Shown: positions 23,823 through 34,823 of the stretch, piece after piece | Numbering within the stretch: the stretch's first letter is position 1 | Layout: the number at the start of each line of letters is the position of its first letter | Assembly: GCF_030272615.1 (NCBI RefSeq) | Contig: NC_081405.1 | Coordinates: forward strand, 652,262,920-652,326,919 | Source of the DNA: Cryptomeria japonica | Taxonomy: Eukaryota > Streptophyta > Pinopsida > Cupressales > Cupressaceae | Direction: 5' to 3' | DNA: 64,000 nucleotides | Program-made: the position numbers and the translations under genes | Notes under the pieces: model-generated | Database searches by the model: none | The model's input: the letters and a program-made list of their open reading frames with translations, nothing else | What the model was told of the DNA's origin: nothing

Positions 23823-24819
23823 CACAAGCATCCTCATAAAATCTATGAGCTTTCCATTTCCTTGTGGCTTGGTGTTTCTTAGTTGTATGGTAAGGTGAGC
23901 CAACAAATAGCATTCCTTGATCTAACATGACATCTATTTCTTAACCAACATAGATTATGTATCATATTGACAAGCTGGCTAAGAAAGCTTCCGATTGATT
24001 GGGTTTGAAAGAAGTTGATCTTGGTGTGTATTGTGTGTGTGAGGTAAATATGCATGCTAAGAATTAAATGATTGAAACAACAAGGAAATCAACCAAGCAA
24101 GACATTAACTAAAACAACTCAAGATTGGGATATTTAAAAAGAAATAAATGAAGCATAAAAGTATAAAACAAGTGAATGCGTTAAACCTGATTTACCAACT
24201 TTGATTCAATTTTCCCATGTTGAGATGTGTTCTCAAGATGTAGCTAGTTCTCGATTGCTTAATGAGGTAAATATGCATGCTCATTTACCAACTTTGATTC
24301 TATTTTCCCATGTTCATATTTTCGCTCAAGACCTAGATAGTGCTCAATTGCTCCATGATGTGATCTGATGATTGGATTTAGGATATGTGGATTTGATAAT
24401 AGGATATGGTGCTCAAATTGGACATTATAATGATATGGATATACTAATAATGGATATAATTCTACATTATTGCATTATGAATGTATGAGAGTGGATCCTT
24501 TGATTGAAAATGAAGGGGGATTAAATAGGAGAGGAAGGAGAGGAAGGGATTGGGAAAATGCAACACTAGTCCTCAAGGAGGACAAGTGGAAATCCCATGA
24601 ATGACAAGTGGAATAAGATTCCACACTTGTCCTATCTCAAGAGAGAAAGAGAAGTGTCCAAAATAGGGACACATGTATTGGGAAGGAATGACATTTGTCC
24701 TTGATACATGAGCATCCTTGGTTCTAGGCAATCTTGCATCAACCAAAAACAATTTCTTTTGAGTTTGTTCCTGTTTTGTAGTTTCTACATTTCTTTCTGC
24801 ATTTCTTGGCATTTTCTCA
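23823..24819. other. About 1 kb without a recognisable gene
   Basis: Noncoding. It contains two near-copies of the phrase TTTACCAACTTTGATTC (about 24,191 and 24,285), each followed by TTTTCCCATG, so there is a short local duplication of about 95 bases. I see no promoter, RNA gene or LTR end. Confidence 0.45.
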
Positions 24820-25486
24820 ATGGATGTTGTAGAGATGGATTTTGTTTGTGGAAATGTTCATTTACCTTATCCTAAGTCCGTGAGACCTTTGGATCTTTTT
24901 CTGGCAAGTTATCACTTCTGGAATTTGAGACAGTTTTCTGGCTTAGAACACTGGAACCATTTGGACTAATTTGCTATTGGCGAATCTTGCAGATCACTTC
25001 CCTAACTTTCTGAGATTCATTTCATTGTTTCCAATGTTCTTTGGCATGTGTCCAATTCATTATATGGATTTTTTGGAGGAATCTCATTGGTGGAGGCTGA
25101 TCTGGCTATTTTACATGTTTCATCTTGTTCATCAACATTTGTTTCACTGTAAGCTGATGCAAATCATTCCTGAGCATATAAATTAATGTAATTGAGCATT
25201 AGTATTCATTCATTAGAATATGGAAGATCAATCTAAAGGTTAAGAGGTCCAGAGTTGGCTCACATTCATGCTTGAGCCTAGATATTGTACTTGAGCATGT
25301 ATGTAATCAGGCCTCTAAGCCAAATCTTGTAAGCCCGCATGTTGCCGACATTTTGTAATTGATTTTCATGATATAATATAGTTTGATTCTGCATTTCCTC
25401 CATCACATTGTGTTGCCTCTATGTGTTAACTCTTATTGCATGATCTAGAATATTCTCTTTGAGGACTCTCCCACCATGACTACACC
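24820..25486 (+). repeat. Probable 5' LTR of Gypsy element F (left edge approximate)
   Basis: Noncoding sequence immediately upstream of the degenerate primer-binding site at 25,490. It has a TATA-like GCATATAAATTAATG (about 25,177) and a TTTTGTAATTGATTTTCATG region near 25,353, as in plant LTRs. The right LTR lies outside the window, so the edges cannot be checked by alignment; the left edge is a guess. Confidence 0.35.
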
Positions 25487-25489
25487 AAG

Positions 25490-25501
25490 TGGTATTAGAG
25501 T
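25490..25501 (+). other. Degenerate tRNA-Met primer-binding site of element F
   Basis: TGGTATTAGAGT differs from the usual TGGTATCAGAGC at two positions, both C-to-T. It lies 97 bases ahead of the gag ATG. Confidence 0.55.
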
Positions 25502-25597
25502 GAGTTTTCATTATAAAGATTGCGTTGTCCTATAAGAATTTATTGTAGGGTGTTGGATTGAGGATCCAACCCGTAACTACAGAGGACTGGCGTAAAT

Positions 25598-26056
25598 ATG
25601 GCCCAAAGGAATGCTAAAGGTGGTAGATCGCATGGAAATTCATACCCTGCTGTGATGGAAATGTTGAGAGGAATTGCAGCCTAGTTAGAAGCTGTTGAAA
25701 CAAACCAAAGAAGAGGTCGACATGTTGAAGATGTGAGTGATGATGAGGAATAAGTAGTTGGAGAACATGGACCAAATCCATCAGTGAATGATCTGGATAA
25801 AGAAAGGTTTATAAGAGCATTGTCCAGAGTGAATACCAGACCACATTTTACCCCACCAGATTATGATGGCAAGTTAGATTTGAATGAATTGCTAGATTGG
25901 ATCACAGAGATGGAGAAGTATTTTTATTTTGAAGGCACTGCAGAAGATAGGAAGGTGAGATATGCTTGTACTAAGTTGAAAGGTCATGTGTCTCTTTGGT
26001 GGAAACCTTTTCAAGTTGATAGGTAGAGGAGAGGTAAATAAAAGATCAAATCTAAT
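25598..26056 (+). pseudogene. Gypsy element F gag, N-terminal part
   Basis: The ATG at 25,598 opens a frame with stops at about 25,682, 25,751 and 26,024. The text TPPDYDGKLDLNELLDWITE, then MEKYFYFEGTAEDRKVRYAC, TKLKGHVSLWWKPFQVDR and an RRGK-KIK remnant follows the retrotransposon gag pattern of plant Ty3 elements (the LWW motif marks it). Gag would assemble the particle. The frame ends abruptly at the junction with element E, before any zinc knuckle. Confidence 0.75.
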
Positions 26057-27090
26057 GGTTCATGTGTATCTACATTTCTAATTGTTTGTGATTTGGTGCT
26101 CCGCAAGTTATCTTTCTAGTTCAAGTTGTTGTTGTTTGAGTGTTCTTGAGTCTCACATGTTCATCGATGAAGATTTGATAAGTGGTGTTGGTGCAGCTAT
26201 TGCAGATAATTCTAATGTTCTTGTTTATGTTTCCTAATCATGTCCTATTTGTTTTAGTGGTCCACATTGATCATTGTGTGTGGTATTGGTGATTTTGTTG
26301 ATTTGGTGATAATGTTCATGTTATGCGGTGTTCTTGGTGGTGCAGTGTGTCGCGGTTGATCTTGGTGAGATTTATGGTGGTGTTGTGTGTTCAGAGATTT
26401 GATTTAGGTCCATTTTATATCATGCATATCATTATATTGGTCTGGTGGTCGATCTTTGTATCATATGATGTAATTTTGTAATTATGAGTTGAGGATTTGG
26501 CCGACCTTGTTGCCAAGGTTGATGATCAGTATATATAGGTGATGTAGTCATGCAAATTTGGTATTTGTGTGGTGTCTGCATTATCAGAGAGTGGTATATG
26601 TGGTGCTTAAGAAAATATATCATTTGGTGTGGTGTATTGAGTAGAGATTGTTGCAAGGAAGACAAATGTGCTTAACCAAAACTGTCATCAGGTATTAGGA
26701 GATGCTATATTTGTAGTTCATGTAATCCGGATTGTAGTTTGATCATAATTGTAAGGTAGTGAACCTTCCCTAAGGGTTGTAGCCTTCTAGGTCATCTTAT
26801 TTTGAGCAGTGAGCTCTAGACAGCATGTCTAAATGCATGTGCATTCCCCAGTGTAATAGTTTTCACATACTACTACAGAGTATCATCTAATTTTGGGTAG
26901 GTTCCCACCATGGTTTTTCCCTTAACTGGGTTTTCCACATCAAAATATTGGTGTTGTGTGTTGTGTTGTCAATTTTCTTATCTTTAATGTTATTGCAATT
27001 TATTAGATTTGCATTTGAGGTTAAGTTTGACAATTCGGTAAAAACTGATTTACCCCCTCTCTTAGTTTTCCTTCACTATTGTTGCCAACA
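26057..27090 (+). repeat. 5' LTR of element E, truncated
   Basis: Aligns with 55,656-56,688. The first ~181 bases of the full LTR (55,475-55,655) are absent and Gypsy gag sequence abuts directly. Confidence 0.85.
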
Positions 27091-27092
27091 AT

Positions 27093-27104
27093 TGGTATCA
27101 GAGC
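27093..27104 (+). other. Primer-binding site of element E (tRNA-Met)
   Basis: TGGTATCAGAGC follows the LTR end CCAACA after two bases. Confidence 0.9.
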
Positions 27105-27146
27105 TAGATCCTTCGGAAGAAGCTTGACCTCTTGAGGAGATCTGAG

Positions 27147-28637
27147 ATGGCAACTGGAAGTAGAAAATTTATTTTTAAGGAGATTCCAAGATTTGATGGA
27201 AGTAATAATGCTATATGGAAGAACTAGATGGAGGTGCACTTGAGATGTCTTGGAGAAGATTACAAAGAATGCCTATTTTGTTCCCTAGAATGGACCTGTT
27301 ACTGTTGATGAGATCAAGGAAGCCAAACATAACATTAGAGCTAAGGAAGCATTGCTGAGTACCTTGACTGATTATGAGATGACTAATGTAATGGGACTTC
27401 AAACTGCACATGAGATCTAGGAGAAGCTTGAGACCTTGTATGAAGGAAATAAACAAGTCAAAGTTGCTAAGTTGTAGAGTTTGAAAGGGAAGAATGAGAT
27501 GCTGAAGATGGGAGAAGATGAGAACATAAATTCCTTTATGGCTAAGGTGAATGAATTTGTTCTAGGTATCAGATGTGTTAGTGGAACCATTCAAGAAGAT
27601 GAAATTGTTGCTAAGGTGATAAGATCATTTCCTCCTGCTTACAAACATAAGGTAGCTGCTATTAATGAGATCTGGAGTGTGACTATTGTGACAAGAGATA
27701 TGTTGGTTGGAAAGATTTCTGCATTTAAACTTAGCAAGTTTGGTGAATCAAATGGAAAGTTAGAGACAACATTTAGAGCAAATGTATCTGGAAAGTAGAA
27801 GTATGATACTCATTAATGTAGAATATCTAGATATGAGAGAGAGAGAGAGAAGAGAGATGGAAGAGAAATAAAGGGAATTGGATGAGATTGAAGAATTGAT
27901 TGCCTAAGGGAGCTAGTAAGTATGATGGTAAATTACCTCTGAAAATTTTTTCTTGCAATAAGATAGGACATTTTACTTCTAGGTGCCCGAAGAGAATGTC
28001 TAAGTATGATAGGCATGATAAATTTGATAAGCATGATAGAAATGATAGATATGAGAAGCATGAGAAGTATGATAAGCCCTACAAGTCTAACCAAAAGTAT
28101 AAGAATCAGAAGAACTTCTATTATGCTACTAATGAAGGTGTTGCAGATGAAGAATCAGAAGGAGATGGAATTGTGTTTCTTGCTATCAAAGAAGATGGAT
28201 CGATACATGTTGATTCCACAAGCAACATTATTGAGGAGAAAGCCTTAGCTGCTAAGGTTGAAGAGAAAGATGGATGGGTGATTGATAAGGGATGTTCACA
28301 TAATATAACCAATGATAAAAGTAAATTTGTGAATATGGATAGATATGATGGTGGAATAGTAAGATTTGGAGATGACAAAGCCTATGTGATCCATGGTAGA
28401 GGTTCTATTTCCTTTGATGGTAAGCATAATACTAATGATGTCTTATATGTTGAATGTTTGAAGCATAATCTCTTAATTGTTGGACAAATGGTTGACAAAG
28501 TTTATGATTTGCAATTCAATAATGGAAAATGCAAGATCTTAAATGCCTCTAGTATAGAGATTGCATCAGGAACTAAGACTAAAGGTAATATCTTTCATTT
28601 GAATGTCGATGAGAAAAGTTGCTTCATTGCTTAGATT
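27147..28637 (+). pseudogene. Element E gag and protease (broken)
   Basis: The ATG at 27,147 starts a Copia gag (IPRFDGSNNAIWK, then a stop). The body continues at 27,481-27,798 (EDENINSFMAKVNEFVLGIR; PPAYKHKVAAINE). After a frame change the knuckle region at 27,900 reads IFSCNKIGHFTSRC, so the first Cys of CCHC is Ile. A His/Asp/Lys repeat follows (RHDKFDKHDRNDRYEKHEKY). The protease motif is WVIDKGCSHN, with the catalytic D-S-G changed to D-K-G, so the protease would be dead even without stops. A run of GAGAGA at 27,836-27,852 marks the frameshift region. The open frame ends at 28,632-28,634. Confidence 0.8.
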
Positions 28638-28639
28638 GA

Positions 28640-29690
28640 TGAAAGTTGATTATGGCATAGGAGAATGTGTCATGTTAATTTTGACTGAATAATTAAGATT
28701 TTTTCTACTCAACCTATTAGAGATTTGCCTAAAATTGTTAATCTTGCTAATCTAGTTTGTAAGGAATGTCAAATGGGTAAACAAACAAGAATTTTCTTCA
28801 AGAGTAAGCAACATTGATCTAATGGATTGCTAGATCTTGTGCATACTGACCTATGTGGACCTACTACACTTACAAGTGTGCAGGGTGATAGATATTTCAT
28901 GTCAATTATTGATGATTATTCCAGAATGATGTGGGTTGCCTTTTTTAGGGAAAAATTTGAAGCCTTGGACAAATTTAAGATACTCAAAGAAAAGGTTGAG
29001 ATTGAGACATGATTGAAGCTGAAATGTCTGAGATCTGACAGAGGAAGATAATTTTGTTCTGGTGAGTTTGACTCATTCTATGAGAAGCATAGAATTAGAA
29101 GATAATTATCTGCTCCTAGAACCCCACAACAACATGGAGTTGTTAAAAGAAAGAACATAACTATCTTGGATGCTACAAGGACTATGTTAATTGAAGGGAA
29201 TGTTCTGATGATCTATTGGAGAGAAGCATTTAGTACTATTTTTTACACATTCAATCAAGTGCATATAAAAGGTGATACCGGTAAGACTCCTTATGAGCTA
29301 TGGTTTGGTCATGTTCCTACTATGAGATATTTCAGAATTTTCAAAAGCAAGTGTTATATCAAGAGAGACGAGGATTTAAGAAAGTTTGATGTCAGATGTG
29401 ATGAAGAAATTTTCATGGGATATTCAACAAAGAGAAACTCCTACCGGTGCTACAATAAGAGACTGAGAAAGATAGTGGAAAGTGCAAATGTGAAAATTGA
29501 TGAGAACTATGGAAAGGAGATTAGAGCATGCGGATATGATGATGATCAGGATGTTGTTTTAACACTAAATCAGACTAAAGAATTAAAGTTGAATGATCTA
29601 GTAGATGTAGTTAATCTAGATGTTGCTACTGCTAGTGAAGGGGTGCATGAACTTGGAAATCAAGAAATAACTAGAAGACTCTAAGGTATG
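28640..29690 (+). pseudogene. Element E integrase (broken)
   Basis: The GAG-pre-integrase text (CKECQMGKQTR near 28,755) precedes the integrase core: LVHTDLCGP (first Asp) and IDDYSRMMWVAFF at 28,827-29,012, stop, SDRGR near 29,035, then PRTPQQHGVVKRKN near 29,120, where the catalytic Glu position reads Lys. The C-terminal part lies at 29,166-29,684 (YWREAFSTIFYTFNQV; KTPYELWFG). Several stops and a frame change separate these parts. An integrase without its Glu would not join DNA. Confidence 0.75.
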
Positions 29691-30621
29691 TGAGATTAAA
29701 TCATTTTGAAATTAGATCATTGGTGATAAAAACAAAGGTGTGATGACTAGAAGAAGACTAGATGCTGAAGATGTATGTTTGATTTCCAAAATCGAACCTA
29801 AAGATGTTGTTGAGGCTTGCAAAAATGAAAATTGGCTAAAGGATATGGAAGAAGAATTGAATCAGATTGAAAAGAATAACACATGTGAACTTGTGCCTAG
29901 ATTATGATTGGTACTAAATGGGTATTCAAGAACAAATTGAATGAATTCGGTGAAGTTGTCAGAAATAAAACAAGACTCATATGCAAAGGAAGTTCATAGA
30001 AAGAAGGAATTGATTATGAGGAGATTTTTTCTCTGATAGCTAGACTTGAAGTTGTTAGACTATTGCATGCATATGTTGCTTATAAGGATTTCAAGGTATA
30101 TCAAATGGATGCCAAGTCAACCATTTTGAATGGTGATCTTGAGGAAGAAGTCTACCTTGAGAACCTAATGGATTTTCATTAACAGATGATGGAGACATGG
30201 TATGCAAACTAAAGAAAGCTCTTTATGGATTAAAACAAGCCCCTAGAGCCCAGTATGCTATATTGGATAAGTATTTGCTAAAATTAGGATTTAATAAAGG
30301 TACTACTGATAGTAATCTATATCTAAATGTTGAGAATGATAACATTTTGACTATTGAAGTTTTTGTTGATGACATTATCTTTAGAGGAGATGATAACTTG
30401 AGTATGAAGTTCTTGGTGATATGCAAAAAGACTTTGATATGTCTATGATAGGAAAGATTAAATTTTTCTTAGGTTTGCAAATTTCACACACGAGAAAAGG
30501 TATTTTTTCTATCTCAAGATAAATATGTGAAGGAATTGTTGAAGAAGTTTGGGTTAGAAGATTCTAAACCGGATGGAACTCCTATGATGACTGGCTACAA
30601 ATTATCTAAAAATGATGAATT
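29691..30621 (+). pseudogene. Element E reverse transcriptase, part 1
   Basis: In broken frames: VEACKNENWLKDMEEELNQI, TKWVFKNKLNEFGEVV-like text, then [20 protein letters not shown] and FVDDIIFRG (catalytic Asp pair) at 30,197-30,448. The thumb text KYVKELLKKFG follows, with an extra T in a TTTTTT run near 30,508. It ends at KLSKNDE where element D begins. Confidence 0.8.
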
Positions 30622-31716
30622 TGTTGGTATTATGGATGTGTTGCATTGGTTTTGTCATTGATGTCAACACTTATCCTTCTGGAGATCTACATTATTGATT
30701 TGACATTATGGTTATATTGGTTTATTGTTGAACCAGAACATTGTGTTCACCGGCAAGGTCAATGACTTATGCACAATCACCAGTATATGCTCACCGACAG
30801 GTTATATGGTTCACCGACATTGATGATGATTTGTTATCATCTAGAGATCACTTGATTATGTCGAAGACATGGTTTGGATACTTGGATTTGGTGTTTTGGT
30901 TATTAGTCTAATCGAGTTGACATATTTTTTGTTACCGGTAGATAGATCTAGGTTATGGACCGACATGCGTTATCTATTCCAGATCAACATGACACGTTAT
31001 GAAGATGATTTATTGATTGTATATTGTTATAATTGTATTGAACCGACATGTTGTATCGCATCAAGAGTTATTTTTAATTGATTTAATTGTAATATTCTTA
31101 GTGAGCCAACCTACACATTTGGTCTTAGGTTTTGTATAAATGTAAGATCTCATTTGTGAGATGAAGTAGTAATCACGAGTGAGTGTGAATATTGAAGATC
31201 ATATGAGAAGATCATAGAGAGAATCAAGTAGACATCATTTGAAGGTTAAAGGAAGGTTTGAAGGTATTTATCAGAGCTTAAACCAATACTAAATCTAGCA
31301 TTGTAGGTGCACTTTGAAGTAGTACATTATTCTAGGATTTAACCATCCTATTGTAGTCATTGTGACTCCCATTTGAGTAGTGTGCTCTAGGCGGTTGGCC
31401 TTTCTTCATGTGCAGACCCTATTTGTATACACATACTATTTATAGTAGTATCATTTGATTGTGGGTAAGGTTTCCCACCACGGTTTTTCCCCTTATCGGG
31501 TTTCCACATCAAAAATATATGTGTTGTGGATGTTGTTTCTCTTTCTGTTCCATGCATTAAGTTTCACCGGTATTGATATTAACTGCTAATTTGTTAACCG
31601 AGATTAAGTTTGGTTTACTAGTATTAAGTATTAAGTTGGATTAAGTTATAATTGGGTTGAAATTCATTGACAACTGATTCACCTCCCCCTCTCAATTTTC
31701 CTTTTGGTTCCTAACA
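30622..31716 (+). repeat. 5' LTR of element D
   Basis: TGTTGG...CCTAACA, 1,095 bases, with several CACCGACA/ACCGGTA-like motifs and a TATA-like TGTATAAATG at 31,133. It is followed by primer site TGGTATCAGAGCC at 31,719. Confidence 0.92.
31133..31142 (+). promoter_or_regulatory. TATA-like box in the LTR of element D
   Basis: TGTATAAATG lies about 510 bases into the LTR. The 3' LTR copy (near 53,884) has lost one A. Confidence 0.4.
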
Positions 31717-31718
31717 AT

Positions 31719-31731
31719 TGGTATCAGAGCC
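31719..31731 (+). other. Primer-binding site of element D (tRNA-Met)
   Basis: TGGTATCAGAGCC two bases after the LTR end. Confidence 0.92.
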
Positions 31732-31774
31732 ATGCCCTCTTTTTGCAGAAGTCTAACAGCTTGAGGAGATCCTA

Positions 31775-31861
31775 TGGCAACAAACATTTTCAGGAAGAAC
31801 AGTCCAAAACTTGATGGAACTAACTATGGTATATGGAAGATCAGATGGAGACACATCTAAA
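31775..31861 (+). pseudogene. Element D gag, first exon-like piece before insertion of C
   Basis: The ATG at 31,775 reads MATNIFRKNSPKLDGTNYGI and then WKIRWRH, the usual start of a Copia gag. It is cut by element C at the duplicated target CTAAA and resumes at 48,980. Confidence 0.85.
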
Positions 31862-32010
31862 TGTTGGCATTTTGATGATGTTTTTATTGTCATTAATGGA
31901 CACACTCTTTCTGGATGTATGAGTTATGCTCAACCGGTATTGTGTATTATTGAATGTATAGTCTTTAGACTATCGATGTTTTGCAGAAAATGGTTTATCG
32001 GTCATAGATT

Positions 32011-32100
32011 GTATGAAGACCACAAGCAGTATGAAGACCACAAGCGGTATGAGGATCCCAAGCGATTCGAGAAGCTCAAGTGGTATGAAGGAACCAAGCG
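32011..32100 (+). repeat. Five 18-bp tandem repeats in the LTR of element C
   Basis: Units of the type GTATGAAGACCACAAGCG, five in a row, then GTAG. The same array of five occurs in the 3' LTR at 47,903-47,992 with different substitutions. Because 18 is a multiple of three and no stop occurs until the end, the array reads as repeats of YEDHKR-like residues, but it lies in U3 and is more likely regulatory. Confidence 0.9.
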
Positions 32101-32348
32101 GTAGTTAACTTTTGATTGGAACGCTACGATCTACCAGTCTTCATTTTTGACAACTGGTAATTGGTATATTGTATTAACTAGTATTACTTTGTGATGAGTT
32201 ACCAACCGGTATTATTGTAATATGTGATGAGTTATCATCCACCGACACTTTGGTGGTGTTTTTTTGTCATTTTACCAAATGTGTCTAGATACACTAAACC
32301 TAGAAACTTGTAGTCTAATCCTATTGGACCAACATGAAATCAGTTTCC

Positions 32349-32357
32349 TTTATAAGG
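32349..32357 (+). promoter_or_regulatory. TATA-like box in the LTR of element C
   Basis: CTTTATAAGG followed by ACATCATGTCTAGGGTTT. The same block is kept in the other C LTR (near 48,240) and in G (58,108), which supports a promoter role. Confidence 0.5.
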
Positions 32358-33067
32358 ACATCATGTCTAGGGTTTGCATGTGAAATGTGTGATATATGAG
32401 ATATAGAATTGAAATGGTTATGTGCGATCATTGAAGAGAAGATTAGGTTCGTGTGAAGAGATAGAGTGTAGATATATTGAAGACTAATGTAATGTTGAAA
32501 TGCATTAACAAGGAGCTATCAAGGAAATAATTAAGCAGACTGTGCTATTAGCTAGATCATTCACTTGTTGATTACTCACATCTTCGACAAGTCTGAAACC
32601 CTTAACCGGGTAGGGCCAGCAAAGCCTTTGTAAATCCTCTAACAAGGTGATTCACAACTGTGGATCTGAAATCCTTTAACAAGGTAGTCTTTAATAGGAC
32701 TTACTGAAATCCTTTAACAAGGTAGTCTTTAACGGGACTTATCTCCTAACAGAGATCTAGATTCCTAATAGGATCTGTTATGGTGAAGAACATTGTATGA
32801 CCTTAACCGGTTTGGTTACTATTTTGTAGATAGTTACTTGTGAGTTTCTGCTCACCATGGTTTTTCCCATTTGGGTTTCTACGTCAAATATATTGTGTTA
32901 TGGTGATTGTGCTATTGTGGGTGAATGCTTTGTTTTCTATTTAGTTTGCATTTATCTTAATCAGTTTATTAGTGAATCCGTTGTACCGGTTATCTGCTAA
33001 ACTATTTAAAAGTTTGTTTACTATATTTTTGGCATACTAATTCACCCCTCTCTTAGTATTCATCAAT

Positions 33068-33080
33068 TGGTATCAGATCC
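33068..33080 (+). other. Primer-binding site of element C (one mismatch)
   Basis: TGGTATCAGATCC; the consensus has G where the T stands in GATC. Element G keeps the perfect TGGTATCAGAGCC at 58,777. Confidence 0.85.
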
Positions 33081-33115
33081 AACCTTTCTATAAGTCTAAC
33101 CACTTGAAATGAGAT

Positions 33116-34390
33116 ATGGGGGAATACAGTGTGAGGGAACTTACTCATCGTCTCACTCAGACTGAGAGAGCCTATGATGAACTCAAAGTCAAGTATAAAG
33201 CCTCATTGGCCAAAAGACGAGAACATGCTAAGAAACTGATGGAACTTATTGAAAATAACTCTTCTGATAAAGCAGACATGGATGCCCTAGTTGAAGAAGT
33301 TGAAAAATTGAATGAATCTAAAGCCAACCTGAGAAGAGAGTTGGAAGGAATGACTATCAAAATGAGTCAAGATCTCGAGAACACGAGGAAAACTGAAGAT
33401 CTAGTAAAACACAAAGATCATGAGATCTCCAAGCTAAAGCAAGAAATCAGTACCCTTACCACTCATCTTCAGGAGAGTAAAGTGGAAAAAGAAGAAAGGC
33501 AAGGTGAAATAAATATGGCTATTTCTAAGAATGCAACCTTGATGGAATCTAATGCTACTATTTCCAAGGAACTTACTAAGTCAAAGGAAATACTTGCCAA
33601 ATTCAATCAAAGTACTACTAAGCTAGAGCAAAAGCTAGAATCGGCAAAGCCAGTAAAGAATACCACTGGACTTGGTTTCTCTAGATATGAGGAAGGTGAG
33701 ACCTCTGGGACAAAAGCTGAAGCATCAAAGAAGCAACCGACATCCAAATAAAAAGGTAAGAAAAAATATAAACCCATTTTCTTTAATTGTCTCAAAGAAG
33801 GACATACTGCTAATGTGTGTAGAAGCAAGGCCTACAACAATTTTCCTTATTTTCAAAACAATATGGCTAGATCCAACAGATTCAATGGAAACCGTTATGC
33901 ATGCAACAAGTTTGGGCATAGAGCATTTGAATGCAGGTCAATTTTGCACAACACTAAGAGATATCCTGCAAGGACTCAAGGAGTTATTCCAGAACTTCCT
34001 GTGAACCAGAATCCCAACCGGTACAATACCTATGACCATCGGTTGGGTGGTTATCAAGTGACAACTAGTTGGAGAGCAACTTGTTTGATCTGTCATGGTA
34101 GCAGTCACACTACTACAACATGCAGAAGGAAGAATAGAAGTATGAATAATGGACCATGGAGAACACTTGGAATGGTATGCTATCATTGCAACAAATTGGG
34201 ACACACTGCCAAAACTTGCAGACTGATAAAGAACCTATCGAATGATATACCGATCACTCCAAAAGGGAATATTGATGTTGAAACCGTTCAAACGAAAATG
34301 AATAAAACTTGGAAAAAGAAATCAGAAGAAGAGTCATAGAATGAACCTGTTTCTGCACCTAGTGTGGAAGTCTCTGAACTGGAAAATTGA
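33116..34390 (+). pseudogene. Element C ORF1: coiled-coil protein with four CCHC-type zinc knuckles
   Basis: One frame from ATG 33,116 to TGA 34,388, 425 codons including stops at 33,749 and 34,337. Residues 1-185 are charged with heptad-like spacing (long coiled coil), then a Ser/Gly/Lys linker. Four knuckles follow: FFNCLKEGHTANVC (first Cys lost), RYACNKFGHRAFEC (first Cys lost), CLICHGSSHTTTTC and CYHCNKLGHTAKTC. The start is supported by position 36 bases after the primer site and by the same MGEY start in element G. It looks like a gag-type RNA-binding, self-assembling protein, but I do not recognise the family. A gag role is inference. In-frame stops make this copy a pseudogene. Confidence 0.75.
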
Positions 34391-34823
34391 GCTTCATAAA
34401 AGCTTAGGGGGAACATATTGGTGAAATATTTTGAACCCCCAATTTATATTGGTAAAGACTCTTAACTGGTATATGTTATTTGTCAACTGACAGAAGATTT
34501 GAAGTGGTAAAAGGCAAAATTAGGGTTTGTGCCCTAGCAATGATGCATTTATTATGGTTGGTGAGATTTGTTTAAAAGGGATTTTTGTCATCATTATCAC
34601 TTATCTATTTTTGAAAGAAGAATTTTTCAAGAGTAGAGAAACCAGAGCAGTTTGTCTAGCAGTTAACGAAATCTTGTTCGAAATCTTCCAACCATCTTCA
34701 AGCAATCAGTGAAAACTCTAAGTGGTGAACTTGCAACTGAAGTGGCATTTTGTGTGCGATATTGGAAAGCCTAAATTCTAGTTGGTAAAGGTATTTTCTA
34801 AAATTCTTACTTATCATTTGATC
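34391..34823 (+). other. Spacer between ORF1 and ORF2 of element C
   Basis: About 430 bases, weakly conserved with 60,103-60,553 in element G (TTAGGGTTT, then TGCCCTA). It begins with a short AGCTTAGGGGGA purine run. Apart from short chance frames there is no coding signal. How ORF2 would be translated is not evident. Confidence 0.5.

Larger units (their letters stand above)
31862..33065 (+). repeat. 5' LTR of element C
   Basis: TGTTGGCATT...TATTCATCA. It holds five 18-bp repeats (32,011-32,100), several ACCGGTA motifs and a TTTATAAGG TATA-like box at 32,349. It aligns with 37,530-37,579 joined to 47,788-48,974, and with 57,628-58,774. Confidence 0.9.

Noticed and set aside
31811-32104. 97-codon ORF running from gag of element D into the LTR of C
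   Set aside because: It crosses the insertion junction and reads through U3. It is a product of the insertion, though the in-frame 18-bp repeats were noted as a finding.
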